Assembly (NCBI RefSeq): GCF_000004195.4 | Contig: NC_030685.2 | Span: 51,453,516-51,517,515, forward strand | Source: Xenopus tropicalis | Taxonomy: Eukaryota > Chordata > Amphibia > Anura > Pipidae | Direction of reading: 5' to 3' | DNA length: 64,000 bases | Shown here: one piece after another, positions 10,590-22,870 of the stretch | Position numbering within the stretch: the first letter of the stretch is position 1 | Layout of the letters: every line of letters begins with the position of its first letter | Translations under genes and position numbers: made by a program | Notes under the pieces: model-generated | What the model was told of the DNA's origin: nothing | The model's database searches: none | What the model saw: the letters and a program-made list of their open reading frames with translations, nothing else

Positions 10590-11747
10590 GTTACTAATAG
10601 AGAAGTAATAACACAGTAACACACACACAACACAACCTATTTTATATTTATACATACATATATATATTCTGACGAACAGGAAAATTCTGTATGACTGCAA
10701 ATCCAGATTACTCGCTATTACTATAGGATTAAGACACAAAGGCATTTCTATTTCTGGTCCCTTCTAAAGCAGAAGGAACTCTCATCGTATACTTATTGTT
10801 GTCTGCTTACATTATACAAAGATGCCAGGGGCATGTACAGTAGTTTATATCAATGTGTGAAATGGCAGTAGGAATAAACAGATCAATCACAGGCATTTGT
10901 ACAATCCAGCATCTCTGAAAGATGGCTTCTTTGTCATTTCTGCTGGGAAACTTATTACTAAAATATATTCCATCAGTCAAAAGCATGTGATGTTTGCACC
11001 ACATGGGAAACTTCATTCAATATCTAAATTATGCTCACCTGCAAAGGCCATATTCTGCATCAGAAAATGTCACTATTTATCATATGCAAAGCACAAGACT
11101 GCATTATTCATTTCACCCACAGATAAACAATCTCCTGTAACAGTGAGTTTCACATCACCAACTGTTTGTGCATATGTTGTTTGTTCTAAGAAATGCCATT
11201 TATAACATACTTGTTTTATAGTTGAGGACATTGAACACAATTTTTAAAGAAGCGAATTTGAAAGTTAATCACCTGTAATTGCTGTGCACATAAGTAAAAG
11301 AAGGCACTGCACAAATATAGGCAGATTGGCAGATACAGCGTACACAGCAACATTGAGACAGGCGGTGGCAGCAAGGTATCTATAAGCAGTTACCTGTGGG
11401 CAAAAAAAATAAATCCTTTTGCATACAAACTCTGTTTCTGTGATTAAGTTAATTACTGTAGTCATATGGCTGGCAACGGACCTGGCTTTATCACTTCTCT
11501 TTGTGGCTTCATTTAGGCTAGTTTATACATTATAATAAATAAGAGTGATTATTACAGTTCAGCAGTGTTGTAACTAGTCTAAAAAAAGCAAAAATGCATT
11601 TGGTGACTTTTAAAACATTTTCAGAGGTTTAAAGGTGGCAGCTTTGTGTGTGATGTTAGTATCTTTTTTGAGAATGTATTGCTAATAGGTCACTATATTC
11701 AGTGCATTATAAAGGAGGGTTTATTTAAACCAGTGCTGAATTCTGCC
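10590..11747. other. Unassigned stretch
   Basis: No gene seen. A short CA-rich run lies at 10610-10632. No splice-flanked frame was found. Confidence 0.4.
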
Positions 11748-12435
11748 TAAAAGGGGTGGTTCATCTGTAGGTAAATTTTTAGTATGTTATAGAATGGCTT
11801 GGTCTTAGCAACTTTCAATAGGTCTTCATTTTTCATTTGAATAATATGCCTTCCGCTTCTGATTCTTTCCAGCTTTTAAATGGGGGTCACTCACCCCAAC
11901 AGAGGCTGCAATTTTATTGTTATTTTTACTTTTTATTACTTCTCTATTGATATTCTGTTTCTCTTTCAATCCACTGCCTGGTTGCAAGGTTAAATTGAAC
12001 CCTAGCAACAGATAGCTGCTGAAATTCCAAACTGGAAAGCTGCTGAACTAAAAGCTAAATAATTAAAACGCACAAATAATAAAAAATGACGAAAAGAACT
12101 CTCTACATCAGGAGTCGCCAACCTTTCTTACTTGTGAGCCACAGGCAAATGTAAAAAGACTTGGAAAACAACACAAGCCAAGCTAAGATTGGCTATTAGG
12201 CAGCCTCTATGCACACTATCAGCTTATAGGAGGCTTTATGTTGGTAGTAAATCTTGTTTATAATCAACCAAAACTTGCCCCCAAGTCAGGAATTCAAAAA
12301 TAACTACCTGGTTTGGGGGCACTTAGAGCAACATCCAAGGGGTTGGTGAGCAACATGTTGGCCCCGAGCCACTGGTTGGGGATCACTGCTCTACATCATA
12401 CTAAAAGTTAATTTAAAGGTGAACAACCCCTTTAA
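11748..12435. mobile_element. T2-type MITE split by a hAT insertion
   Basis: The left end AAAAGGGGTGGTTCATC and the right end GGTGAACAACCCCTTTAA are inverted repeats of the T2 type. The interior (TTTTAGTATGTTATAGAATG near the left, CTAAAAGTTAATTTAAAGG on the right, GGGGGTCACTCACCCC in the middle) matches an abundant Xenopus element I recognise. The hAT element at 12109-12388 sits inside it. Confidence 0.8.
12109..12388. mobile_element. hAT MITE, 280 bp, with 8-bp target duplication
   Basis: It starts CAGGAGTCGCCAACC and ends GGTTGGGGATCACTG, imperfect inverted repeats of the CAGNGNTCNCCAACC type. It is flanked by a perfect 8-bp duplication CTCTACAT (12101-12108 and 12389-12396), diagnostic of hAT. 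A related copy in the opposite orientation is at 26600-26893. Confidence 0.9.
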
Positions 12436-12740
12436 ACTGGACATATACTGGCTAATACAGGCTCCCAATTTAGGCACAACTCATCAAGTTGGCAGTTGAA
12501 TGACCAGTGTATGAGGATTAAAAAAGAGATGTACTCTGGCCCATCACTTCGGCACAAGCAGAGTCTATTGTCAACTTGTAATTACGGCTGCAATTTATAA
12601 TTTTAAAAAAGAAAAAACCAAACTTACTCAGCGCTTCCTGGTGGTTGAATGTATAAGAGTGATCTTCAATGTTGAGTAGATGAACGGTGATCTGCTGCTC
12701 CCTCTTAGAACAAGCCCCCCTTAGGATGGGCTTCAAAAGC

Positions 12741-12818
12741 GTGCACGATGGTAATCGTGGAAGCGCATGCAGCTATTTGTTTTATTGTACATGCGCTTCC
12801 ACGATTACTATTGTGCAC
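12741..12818. repeat. 29-bp inverted repeat with 20-bp loop
   Basis: Arms 12741-12769 and 12790-12818 are reverse complements at 27 of 29 positions; both differences become G-U pairs in RNA read from the plus strand. The arms carry GTAATCGTGGAAGCGCATG. It is hairpin-precursor sized, but could equally be a small MITE remnant. Confidence 0.7.
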
Positions 12819-13157
12819 AATTTATAATTTTATTCCACTTTATTGGGTTTAACAAGTGATGGTTTTAATAATTTGGAGCATGACAAAATCTTATTTTCAG
12901 AACAAAAGCAAACTTAGGAAAGGGAAGCTAATAAGTCTAATAAAAATAATTAGGTTAATAATGGATAAAGATAAATTGATGCTTTGCAAGCCTTGTGGAG
13001 ATCTATATTTTGCCAAGCACCAGCTTTGACTTTTGTTGTGTGTACTCCAAATTCAATTTCCCCCATCCTTTATGTTTGGGCACAGGCAAACATAAAGTCA
13101 TGGCACTATTGCAAACAGGAGTTTTGTGAAGCACACAACGTTAAATGCACACATAAT

Positions 13158-13570
13158 GGGGTACATTGATTAAAGTACGACAGGTCCAATTACTAAAAAT
13201 TCGTATTTTTTTCTAAAGTTTAGAACTTTTGCGTATTTTCTACAATATTTTCGTTAATATGCACAACTTTTTCGCACTTTGCGAAACTTCTTGACTTGTT
13301 TGTACTTTTGTCCTTTGGCCAGGTTGGAACTGCAGAGTGCCACTGAATCCTATGGAGGCTTCCAAAAACATGCACTGAAGGTTCAAAGTCAAAAAGTTTT
13401 TCGCGTCATTTACGATCGTTTGGATACAAAAATTTTGTAACTTTCGGATTGTACCACAATATTTTTGGATCGTAACGTTGGTAACATTTCCGCACATCTG
13501 AAATTATCGTTAACTATACAAATTTTCGCAAATCGTACTTTCAAACAATCTAAATTCATACATTGATAAG
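13158..13570 (+). mobile_element. CpG-containing repeat, family X copy 1
   Basis: It begins GGGGTACATTGATTAAAG and ends near ATACATTGATAAG, a weak inverted pair. Shared internal marks with copies at 44067-44537 and 57060-57523 are TTTTCTACAATATTTTCG, GGCCAGGTTGGA and GAGTGCCACTGAATCCTATG. Frames in it are not genes. Probably a non-autonomous DNA element; superfamily not assigned. Confidence 0.7.
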
Positions 13571-15254
13571 TGAGCCTCAATGTGTGTTCATGTTCAGCAC
13601 ACAAGCGGTCATTTACAAAGACCCTGGACAGATGTACAAGAGCACTAAGGGGTACATGAGGGTGCCCCTTAGTGTTCACACAGAAAACACTTCTCTCCAG
13701 GTGCTGGCTGTTCGCTGCTTTCAGGTGCAAAGACTTGCAGCAATTCATCTAGGCTGGACTGCAGGGTACAAAGCGCAATATGGCCCTTGTTCTGCAATGT
13801 TCCCCCTTGCCTTTCCACCCCCACCCCCATGTGCATACTTGTTGTGTCAAAGCAGGTGGGAGAGTGTGCAGATGCTGTGACACACAGTGGGGGCAATGGG
13901 GGTAGGCAGACAGAAGAGGTGTGCGCCTATTGCGTGCCCACTGTTATGCCCCAGGCACGTGACGCTTTTGCTTACTCGGAGTTTCGGCTCTGATGAAAAT
14001 GACATTTTTGTGCAGAGAGCCTACAAGAAATTAGAGTTAAACATATTATGTCATATTGACACATTGCATAGATCTCTGCTCTAAATATGTGCCATAGACT
14101 TGAATGCACAGCAGAAGAATGTACAATATAACCACAGTGACACTGCAAATTCCAGTTTGGCCAGACTATCTATACATGTACACAGACTTTAGACCTGTGG
14201 AAACGATTTCACATAAAACACAGTATTCATGCAAAGAATAGAGGAGGAAACACTTTCCTCCCCAGTCTGAGCACCTTCTTCCAAAATTTCAGAGATAGCG
14301 TGTTATGTTTATGTTTAGCTGCAGAGAAGAGTCAAATTTATTGCACTTTTGCTTTCTGTATTAATAGGTTCATGTGCTTCCACAGAATAATAAAAAATGA
14401 GCACAGGATATTGCATTTATCTTCTGTTATCTAACACAATTAATAAGTGATAGAGACACAAAGAACACAGCTGATGCTTCATTGCAAACTAAAGGCACCA
14501 GCTACTGCCACTGGTGTTTTTTCTTCCCATTATAATGTACAGGTTGATATTTTGACTGGCTGTTGAACACCACTGGGAGCCAAGTTCTGAATCGCAAAAC
14601 ATACAGTCAAAGCCTTCTTATAATAACAAATTAAACACGGTTGGAAATGTCAACATTAATTAGCTGGCTCTGCTTCACCTAGATCCACCTTAAAAGATCA
14701 TAATATGCATCAATTAATTAACTTACAAGAACTAATAAAAAATCATGAAATCATTTTCAGTTTGCAGTTTTCTTTGACAACCCTACTGGTCCTCAGGTGC
14801 TCCCTGTTATGCAGATTAAGCATAGCTAAACTGAAAGGTTATTTGATGGCTTCTATATAAATATCAGCTCCGTTTACTGTTGTGATCAAGAGGGCAGTTT
14901 CTTTCATAGGCTTGAAAGCAAAGTTTCAAATTTCTGTGTTTAGCCTCCATTTTCATCTTTCATGCATGTCACAAATTCAGGAGAGAAAAAAAATCTTTTC
15001 TAGCCAAAAAATAATGTATTCCTTCCTCTGTGGTTTTCTGAAGGTTATTTTACCATCCCTTTGGATCATCTAGAAAACTATAGGTATTACCTGAGCAAAG
15101 GGTCAGTCTGATGGACTCATCAACTATGTACAATTAAGTTTACGCCTTTTATATATTATGGTACAGTTTCTCCTAAAGGAAGGCTGTTTTCAGGTGAGGG
15201 AAGAGAAGTGAAATGCTTAATTTACAAAGGTACTGTATATGTTTAGAGTATGTA
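13571..15254. other. Unassigned stretch
   Basis: No supported gene. Several overlapping frames at 13563-14084 lack domains and splice context. A CCACCCCCACCCCC run lies at about 13816-13830. Confidence 0.4.
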
Positions 15255-15530
15255 TGTGGTTATTAATTCATGTAGCACCACAATTGCATGCAGTGCTTTA
15301 CAAGGTGAAAACACGAACAGGGAGAGAGGTATTGGAGGTTATAAAGTAAAAATAGATAAAGCTATGGTTCATGCTTAGGCATTTTAATTGGGATAAGGTC
15401 CCTGCCCCAAAACATTTACAATCTGTTAGGAAAGGAAAACAAACAAAGAGTGAAGTAAGTGCAACAGTGATATCCATTGAACTGCCCACTGGACAGAGAA
15501 CAGCCAAGGTGGAATATTTTGGCTGATTCA
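15255..15530 (-). mobile_element. L2-type LINE 3' fragment
   Basis: CAGTGCTTTACAAGG and GGTCCCTGCCCCAAAACATT followed by TACAATCT correspond to the L2 3' region read backwards (the sense tail contains GATTGTAAGCTC and GGGCAGGG, as seen at 62746-62906). It is diverged and has no coding capacity. Confidence 0.5.
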
Positions 15531-16969
15531 CTTATGCTTAGATCAACAGACCTTTGCAGAACCAGCCATTTCAACCAGGCCTAGCACTTCTGAATCTTGC
15601 AGGTAGATACTTCCCAACAAAAGCTGGGCATAAATAAACAGCTTGATTTGCCATGCTGGCCAATGGCCTAGTTACTAGGCCCTAGTAGAATGTCAGCAAT
15701 AAGTACAACTCCTGAAAGCTTAACGCAAAAGCATCTGTAACCTAACACATTACTTAAACTTTATTGCTTGATTATTTGAAGAGCTGCTTAGCCAGCCTCC
15801 TGTACCTTGTTTCTGTCACTAAATCAGAAATAGAAGTATTCACTTACTACATAAGCTTCCAATGCAGCTACAGTTAGACATCCAGACATTTGACAACCTT
15901 TTTGTTATATCATGTACTTATAAAGAGCCAATATATTCAGGAGGACTGTACGATAAATGGATGTATATGTTTAACATACAGATTTACATACAAAACAGTC
16001 AATAACAGATAGAACCTAAAAAGGGAAGGGTTGACACAAGGTATTATATTTAATATCCCAACATAAAGTATTTTAATATTTTCATACACCTAGGTGTCTG
16101 GGACTAATAATTTTAAATATGTAGGAAGCCTTAAGAACCTTGTACATTGTCCGGAAGCCCATTTATCCAGAAAGGGTAAAAATACAAGAATGGTGAATCC
16201 CATAGTGTCATAATTAAATTACTGCTTTGATTTTTTTCTCTTTAATAAGACAGTCATTTGTATTTGTTAACTTAGCTAACATAAATCCACGTTGGTTGCA
16301 AAATAATCCTAATAGAATGGTTTATATTTTTAAGCACCTTTAAGGCATTGTGCTCCACATTTTGGGTTATAAATCTCATACCTTGTTTGAACCATTTGAA
16401 TCCAAGGTGGAAATTATTCATTGTTATGCAGATATTCATCGATAGTAACAAACGATTTAAAAAACTGCATGGAGTAGGGCAAATTATGTAAGCACTGTAT
16501 ATTTAATATTTATTCCGGGTTTTCAATCTGGCAACTTTGTAGAATGAGTGCACTATATCCAAATTAGAACACAAGGGAACAAGAGTTTAAATAGTGTCAG
16601 CGTTACCTATTCTGTCATTTATGTAGATATTGCAAGTCTGGACTGAGTATAGATTGGCTCCTTCTCTGCCTGTCACAAACATAATTGTGTTCTATTGGAA
16701 ATGTTCATACTACAGCAGGTCCGTGTGGGATACTATAATAGAGCCTGATAGCAGCACAGGCAAATCCAACAAGAGCTGCACCTTATGATTTATGCCAGTA
16801 ATTCCTTTAACAAAGTCTTACTACAATCTATGACATCAGGGTGCATGTATGGCATGTCATTGAAACACAATTAGTTTGTATTCAGTGCAGTTCAGCAAAA
16901 TGCAATTATTAGAAGTGTCAGTAATACTTCAAATGATCTGCTAACCATATAACAACCCATACTCATGTA
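15531..16969. other. Unassigned AT-rich stretch
   Basis: No gene seen. About 16145-16185 (GTCCGGAAGCCCATTTATCC) may be an old scrap of the TACAGG-ended MITE. Confidence 0.4.
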
Positions 16970-17355
16970 CAATGAAGGAGTTGAAGAAGGAGGAAGAGTT
17001 TGAAGAAGATATAAAAGATGAGAAAAGGGAGGGACACAGAAATAAAAAAAAAAAAAACACAAAAAGGCATACAGGTGAGAGTGGAGGAGGGGGTTGAATA
17101 TTTAAGAAAAAAGGGAACAGAACAAACAGGTTGGAGTTGGACAATAAAAGGTATTCTATATGGAAAGGCGAGCAAGAGAAGGAGGGAAAGTCATGAAAGA
17201 GTAGGTAGGGTGAAAAGGTGAAGTAGACAAAACAATGTCCGGGAGAGGAAATTGTGCAAAAGATGAAAGGGAAATAGAAAATGTAAAAAGAGTTAAAAAG
17301 ATAGATCAGTTGATAAAATAAAGATGAAGTGGAGGAAGTGAGAGTGTGAGTTGGG
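16970..17355. repeat. Long purine-rich tract (GA/A-rich)
   Basis: For about 380 bp the plus strand is mostly A and G (GAAGGAG, GAAGAAG, GGAGGAAG and AAAAGGGAGGG-type words). The complementary strand gives a 152-codon low-complexity frame rich in F, S, L and P, which is a composition artefact. Such tracts can form triplex DNA; that is inference. Confidence 0.8.
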
Positions 17356-18598
17356 GACACATGTAGTAAAACTCTTATATACAACTTTCTCCCTTGCACT
17401 GCTACATTAATTATCTATCTCACAAGAACAAAACATCAAGTGGCTTCATTTTCCTTGCCCTTTTTAACTCAAGAAATAACAAAAACCATAGTTTTTTTTT
17501 TTTAATTAAAACATTAGGTGTAAACTATGTTCAGTACAAGCCTTATTTATTAAACACATCCTGTGCAATGGGTTATACTGACCCTTTACGACCCAAAAGA
17601 TTACTTTGTAATGCATTTATGTTAGGATGCACAGGAAGCAGATCTCGTAAATTCTATTCACTGGGACTAAAACAACCAATATTTTAATGTAATTTACATG
17701 TACAGATGAGTGCAAATTAATATAATTATATACACTGTCTTTTAGGATAAATATTAATGTCCATAACAATACAAAATATTAATCTTGAATCCAGAAAGGC
17801 CAATACTTCAACATTCCCCTTTATCCACTTTCTGAACATGTATACGATTGGGTAATAGTAACTTTGCTGAATTATAATGATGAACATAAAGATATACCAA
17901 CTGCACAGTTGCAATGTTGATTAGGATTTCTTACAACTGATAAATATCTGTCTGTAATAACTATGTACTTCCCAGAAGCAGCAATAAATCAACAGATTTG
18001 TGGTTGAGAAAGGAATGGCTCATCCTGATATTCATACAAAAATATATTTCTGGCTCCTGGAAAGGGCAACAAACCAATAATAAGCTAAGTTATTTTCTTC
18101 TCCCCCACTTGGCAATCAATTTTTTGTTAAACCATACAATGCCACAGTAAGTAATATTAATGGGGGATTTGTAATGATGCCTCTTTCTATGGAGTATGTC
18201 ATTTATAAGACAACATAGGAAATAATGTGTTTTTAAAGATAAAATATTGTGGAAAAACATTAATATAAGTTATAATTGATATGATGAAAAACTATCTTGG
18301 TACATTGGTGACCCATAATCCAGGCATCAGTCTTTTAGTTTTATCAGATTCAAAATTTTGCCTTAAGCAATAGCATTATTTAATTCCTGCATGTATGGAT
18401 ACAGATATTTACTTGGAAGAAGCACATTTAAAAAATGATTGACCAACATGCCTTTTTTAAAAGCATGATCTAATTGAATAAGGACTCAGCCATTGCTATC
18501 TAGCACATTTTATACTGCTCTTTAGTGAATTGGATTAAAGGCATTATAAACACAAGTATAACGATTTGCATAATGAAAACAAAGGATATATATTCAGG
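17356..18598. other. Unassigned AT-rich stretch
   Basis: No gene or recognised repeat. Confidence 0.4.
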
Positions 18599-18926
18599 TA
18601 CAGGATCCCTTATCTGGAAACCTAATATTCAGAAAGTTCCAAATTACAGAAAGGCCATCTCCCATAGACTCCATTATAAACAAATAATTCCAATTTTTAA
18701 AAATAAATTCCTTTTTCTCTGTAATAATAAAACAGTACCTTGTATTTGATCCCAACTAATACAAAATGAATCCTTCTTGGAGGCAAAACAATCCTATTGG
18801 GCTTAAATGATGTTTAAATTATTTTTTAGTAGACTTAAGGTATAGAGATCCAAATTACGGAAAAATCCCTTTATCTGGAAAACCCCAGGCCCAGAGCATT
18901 CTGGATAACAGGTCCCATACCTGTAC
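18599..18926 (-). mobile_element. MITE with TACAGG ends, full copy
   Basis: It starts TACAGGATCCCTTATCTGG and ends GGTCCCATACCTGTA, forming inverted repeats of the TACAGGTATGGGA type. It shares TTTGATCCCAACTAA, AACAATCCTATTGGG and AACCCCAGG blocks with the other copies. The full copy at 25920-26222 has the opposite orientation. Confidence 0.8.
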
Positions 18927-18929
18927 AGG

Positions 18930-19917
18930 AAATAAAATTTTTGGTTTTAAAGTTTTTTTTATAGTTTTTTTCATTTGTAAATGTTAACAAGGGCTTGAAA
19001 CCTGGAACTCACCACTGCTTGCAAAGAGCAGATTTTTTTTCCTAATAACAAGAAAATACATCATCAGTAAATCTGATTTGCTCATCAGTAGAACCCTACA
19101 AATATATTTTCATTTGGATGTTTTGTAGACTAGTGTCATTACAATATACATCACTACACTAGAAAGCAAATTCATTCATACAAATAGAAAATAAAATTAT
19201 GTCATTTCTATTCAATGGCTTTCAGACAGTCCATAAATACACACATATACAAATACAGCATGCACATTTATATGTATGTATCAAATCAGCTTTTGTCAAC
19301 TCAAGTGTAAAACACAACAGACAGTATAAAAAACACAACCTTCAATGCACATAATGATGGTTGTGTCGGGTGTATACCTAGGTATGAAGGCTAACAATAG
19401 TTCTACACTCCAGTGGCTTGCAGGGTTAGGGGTCAGCAATCAGACCCCTGGTATTCAGGTGAGTGGGAGCACTAAGAGTTCACCAGTGCATAAAGACAGA
19501 CAAAAGTTAACAAAGTCCTAGTATGTTGCATTGTGAATAATACTAGTCAGACATAAAGAAACCTCTGCATCAGTGCTCACACCAACCACAGATTCATTAA
19601 GGAATTTATTAGTACCATAGCAGTTCTATTATAGTCTACATAGTATGTGCTATTACATATGTAAGAAACACTCTTTAAATAAGGAGGAGGAACTTCTGTA
19701 ATAATGGTCCCCTTCAGCATAATTAGTACAGATGTCTTTCTGTTGTTCTTTTGAAAAGAGTCCTTGAATAACAGAGTTCTTTTAGCTATGATCAGTCCAT
19801 ATACCAGAGATGCACCAGTTGGTTTACCCCTTTTCTACTCACATTTCATAATAAACAAATATAATGTGGATATTTCTTTTTTAGAATTCACATACCAACC
19901 ATATCTAATAAAGATAC
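18930..19917. other. Unassigned AT-rich stretch
   Basis: No gene seen. GGTGTATACCTAGGTATG at about 19369 is a short palindrome; otherwise nothing recognisable. Confidence 0.4.
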
Positions 19918-19919
19918 AG

Positions 19920-20122
19920 GGCAGATTTATCAAAATGTGAGTTTAGAGCTTAAGCAGTAAAAACCCACATTCTATTCATTTTTAGAAGCATATTTATCAA
20001 ATGGTGAGTTCTAACTTTCACCCATTTATAAATACGCCTCTAAAAATCCCATAGAAATGAATAGAACGTGGGTGAGTTTTTATCTTTTAAGCTCTAATTT
20101 TACATTTTGATAAATCTGCCCC
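19920..20122. mobile_element. Short MITE with GGCAGATTTATCAAAATG ends
   Basis: The left end GGCAGATTTATCAAAATGTG and the right end (CATTTTGATAAATCTGCCCC) are inverted repeats of about 35 bp, extended inward by GAGCTTAA and TTAAGCTC. The middle also folds (GAACGTGGGTGAG against CACATTCTATTC). The element is about 200 bp and non-coding. Confidence 0.75.
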
Positions 20123-20124
20123 AA

Positions 20125-21204
20125 GTATGATAACAGGTACAAGATACTAAGCCAACAGTCTGCATATGAGTCTGCAGCTCCCCAGAGGTATGGGAGAGTT
20201 TCAATTTGGGTGTTTCTTCATGGATATTGAGATATTTTTAGTGAAAATGTAATCTCATTTTGTTGCTCTAGTATTCAATACAGACAAGATCAATGTCTAT
20301 GGATTTTCTCTGCAACACTATACGGGCTCTCTTACTGTTACTCCAAGAGGCATATGACATCAGCCCCCAAAAAAATGTTCCTACAGTAGGAATCCTTATG
20401 ACTTTATAGGAACTAGAGAATCCAAATACAGCAGATATAACTTCTAGTAGTTATTGTGGTTTATTCTATCTTATAGACCCATTCTACTGAAACAAAGCAA
20501 AGCATGTGGAATAGCTCTGTGCCTTATTCAGCAACATATTACTAACTCTAATATGGTTTCAAAACAAGTTTATCCAGAACTGTTCAAAGCAAACAGAAAA
20601 AGTCTGCTGCAGATAAACTAATTTCCACCTGTTTCAGCCTACTGCATACACACTAACTTGATTTGAAATGATCAGATTAAGCGTGCAGATCTACTCTTCT
20701 GGCACAGAGTGCTTTGTTTGGGCCATTGCAGTGCGAGATGAAATGATGATGGTGGTGCTTTTAATTTTATTTTATTTTAGATCTTTTATTTGTCTTTCTG
20801 AGTTTTGAAAATGTCATTGCCTTAAACATTATTGATGTAAAAAGCTTCTCTGAGTACAACCAAAGACATAATTTAACTGAACAATTTAAAAACATATTTA
20901 GTGATAGGTAATAAAGGGCATTAACAAAAGTTAGCAAAAAAAAATTACATTGTAAATTTTAATTGTGCAAATCAAATTTTAATGGCACATTTTTAAGACT
21001 TGCTTAAAGATAATATCATTTGTTTGTGCAAAATAAATGCAGCTTCACTAAAATATTATTATTATGTAAACTGCATAATGGAGCACATACAGTAAATAAA
21101 CAAATTGCCATTTTTGCTATGTTCACTTTCAGCCAAGGGTCCAGATACAAATAGTCCCTGTCACTAAAAACACTTTTTCAGTTGGTCTTCATATTATTTA
21201 TATA
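20125..21204. other. Unassigned AT-rich stretch
   Basis: No gene or recognised element. Confidence 0.4.
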
Positions 21205-21560
21205 TACTGGAACAAGGACAGCACTCCTAGGATTTAAAGAATTGTGAGCAAAATGTAAATGCAAAAATAGAAAGGTTTATTATTTAACGTTTCGGTCTCA
21301 CACAGAAACCTTCATCTGGAGTGAAAAATACTGCAGAGAAAGAGCAGTCCAGGGCAAAAACAACCAGTGCAATGGCAAAGAAAAAACAAAAGAATGAGAA
21401 AAAAAGAAAAGGAAAAACAGGAGACTGAAAGACCCCTCAAGTGGAACAATTTAACCGCTCGTGGCACCAAACCTCCCCTGTGTGTAGGCCCTATTTTACA
21501 TGCCAGTTTTTGGTCACCTACAGAGTGCACTGGGCCTAATGAAGGATAGACTTGCCTCTA
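21205..21560 (-). mobile_element. Solo PLE tail with hammerhead-like core
   Basis: Read on the minus strand, CAGATGAA (21311-21318) is followed by a 6-bp stem GGTTTC/GAGACC with a TGTGT loop (21294-21310), then GAAACGTTAA, AATAAACC and a closing GAGTGCTGTCC. This is a hammerhead layout (CUGAUGA, stem II, GAAA) with one core mismatch. PLE terminal repeats are known to carry such ribozymes. No reverse transcriptase is attached. Confidence 0.65.
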
Positions 21561-21729
21561 TTTCCCTATGATTGGGCATTGGTTGGCGGTGTTTCCCACC
21601 AGCAACACGAGTGGTTGCTATGCACGCAGTGCCTAGAAACGGCATGCAGCTTGGGCTCTTTACAGATGCACATCCACCAATACAGGACTAACCACAGGGG
21701 AGGTTTGGTGCCACGAGCGGTTAAATTGT
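21446..21729. repeat. Perfect 37-bp inverted repeat
   Basis: Positions 21446-21482 and 21693-21729 are exact reverse complements (ACAATTTAACCGCTCG, CACCAAACCTCCCCTGTG). The 210-bp loop shows weaker inverted similarity just inside the arms. It overlaps the solo PLE tail, suggesting two PLE-derived pieces in opposite orientation. Confidence 0.85.
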
Positions 21730-22667
21730 ATATATTTTTTATTTTTAAATCCCCATTCAAGATAATTGCCACTAAAGCAGCGTATTGCTGGTGCTTGAAG
21801 TTACTCCTGCTCCCTGTCAGCCGAATGAGGACAGGCAGGCATGAAGCTTCATTTGAATATCTGATGCAATTCGAAGACAAAATTCAGCCAATCGATTCAA
21901 TGAAAAGCAAATGAAGTTTAAATGGAAAAGCAAATGTCTAAACTTCCTTCTTCAATTTCCTGTGTGCAGACACAAGCATGGAAAACCCCTGCCTGAGGGA
22001 GAGCGAGAGAAACTTTGGTGATGCACTGCATCATGCAGCAATAAAGACTAAATGAGTAAACACTTCTAGTGAGATGTACCTGTTCATATTAGCAGAGCTG
22101 TGAACCCCAGGAGTGGGTTTCCCGGGGGATCGTTGGTCCGCTGACTGGAAGTTAGTTTTGTGCATGTGCGTGTCAACAGCAATGACATTTGTGATTGTGC
22201 AATGCTCTGAATGTATTTTGAAGTAGTAGTAGTTGTATTTTGGTTATCAAGGGCCTAATTAAGCCAGCCTTTTCCAAGCCCCCAATATCTGGATCACTGA
22301 GCCATTTTCCTTGTTTTACCTTACAAGTTCTTAAATTTGTGTTCCTGAGTTCCTACCTTGTACTTGTACTCAAGTCCCATTTCTTGCCTGATTGCTGTGG
22401 ATCTCCAGGCTTTGACCTCTGGCCTGTTGTCATGGACTTGAATTGCCTTACACCTTTATGGACTTCTCATTTGTTTCACTGACTAGTTTCTGTTTTCTGC
22501 CTGCCCTGACAACTTGCAGGTTTTATAGGCCTGTCTGACAGGTTACATTAATTCTTCTGTTCAATTATTATTCATTGAAATATTTATCTCCTATGTATTG
22601 GGCTTTTACTATTCATCCTAAGTTCATTGCCCCTTCCCTTACCACGTCATCTCCACTAGCTACAAGT
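21730..22667. other. Unassigned stretch
   Basis: No gene seen; the open frames across 21552-21914 overlap the PLE-derived inverted repeat and have no domain. Confidence 0.4.
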
Positions 22668-22870
22668 TAAAGGAAAAATAAACCTTAAAAATGAATATGG
22701 CTAATATAATTTATTGCTAACACTTCAATTTTATTCCCAGGCTCTATTACAAAGATCAGCAAGCAGGAGCATGCATATTGGGCAAACACGGAGGCCATCG
22801 ACCCTGCTGTACAGCCTTGCAGTTGAGAATCTGGTTGGAATAATAAACTTTTGACAAGTGTGGGTGATGT
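22668..22870 (+). mobile_element. T2-type MITE fragment
   Basis: It starts TTAAAGGAAAAATAAACC and continues AAAATGAATATGGCTAA, matching the start of the element at about 39325 (ACTAAACCCTTGAAATGAAT). The right end was not located. Confidence 0.5.

Noticed and set aside
16941..17399. 152-codon minus-strand frame
   Set aside because: It is the complement of the purine tract; F/S/L/P-rich low complexity with no domain.
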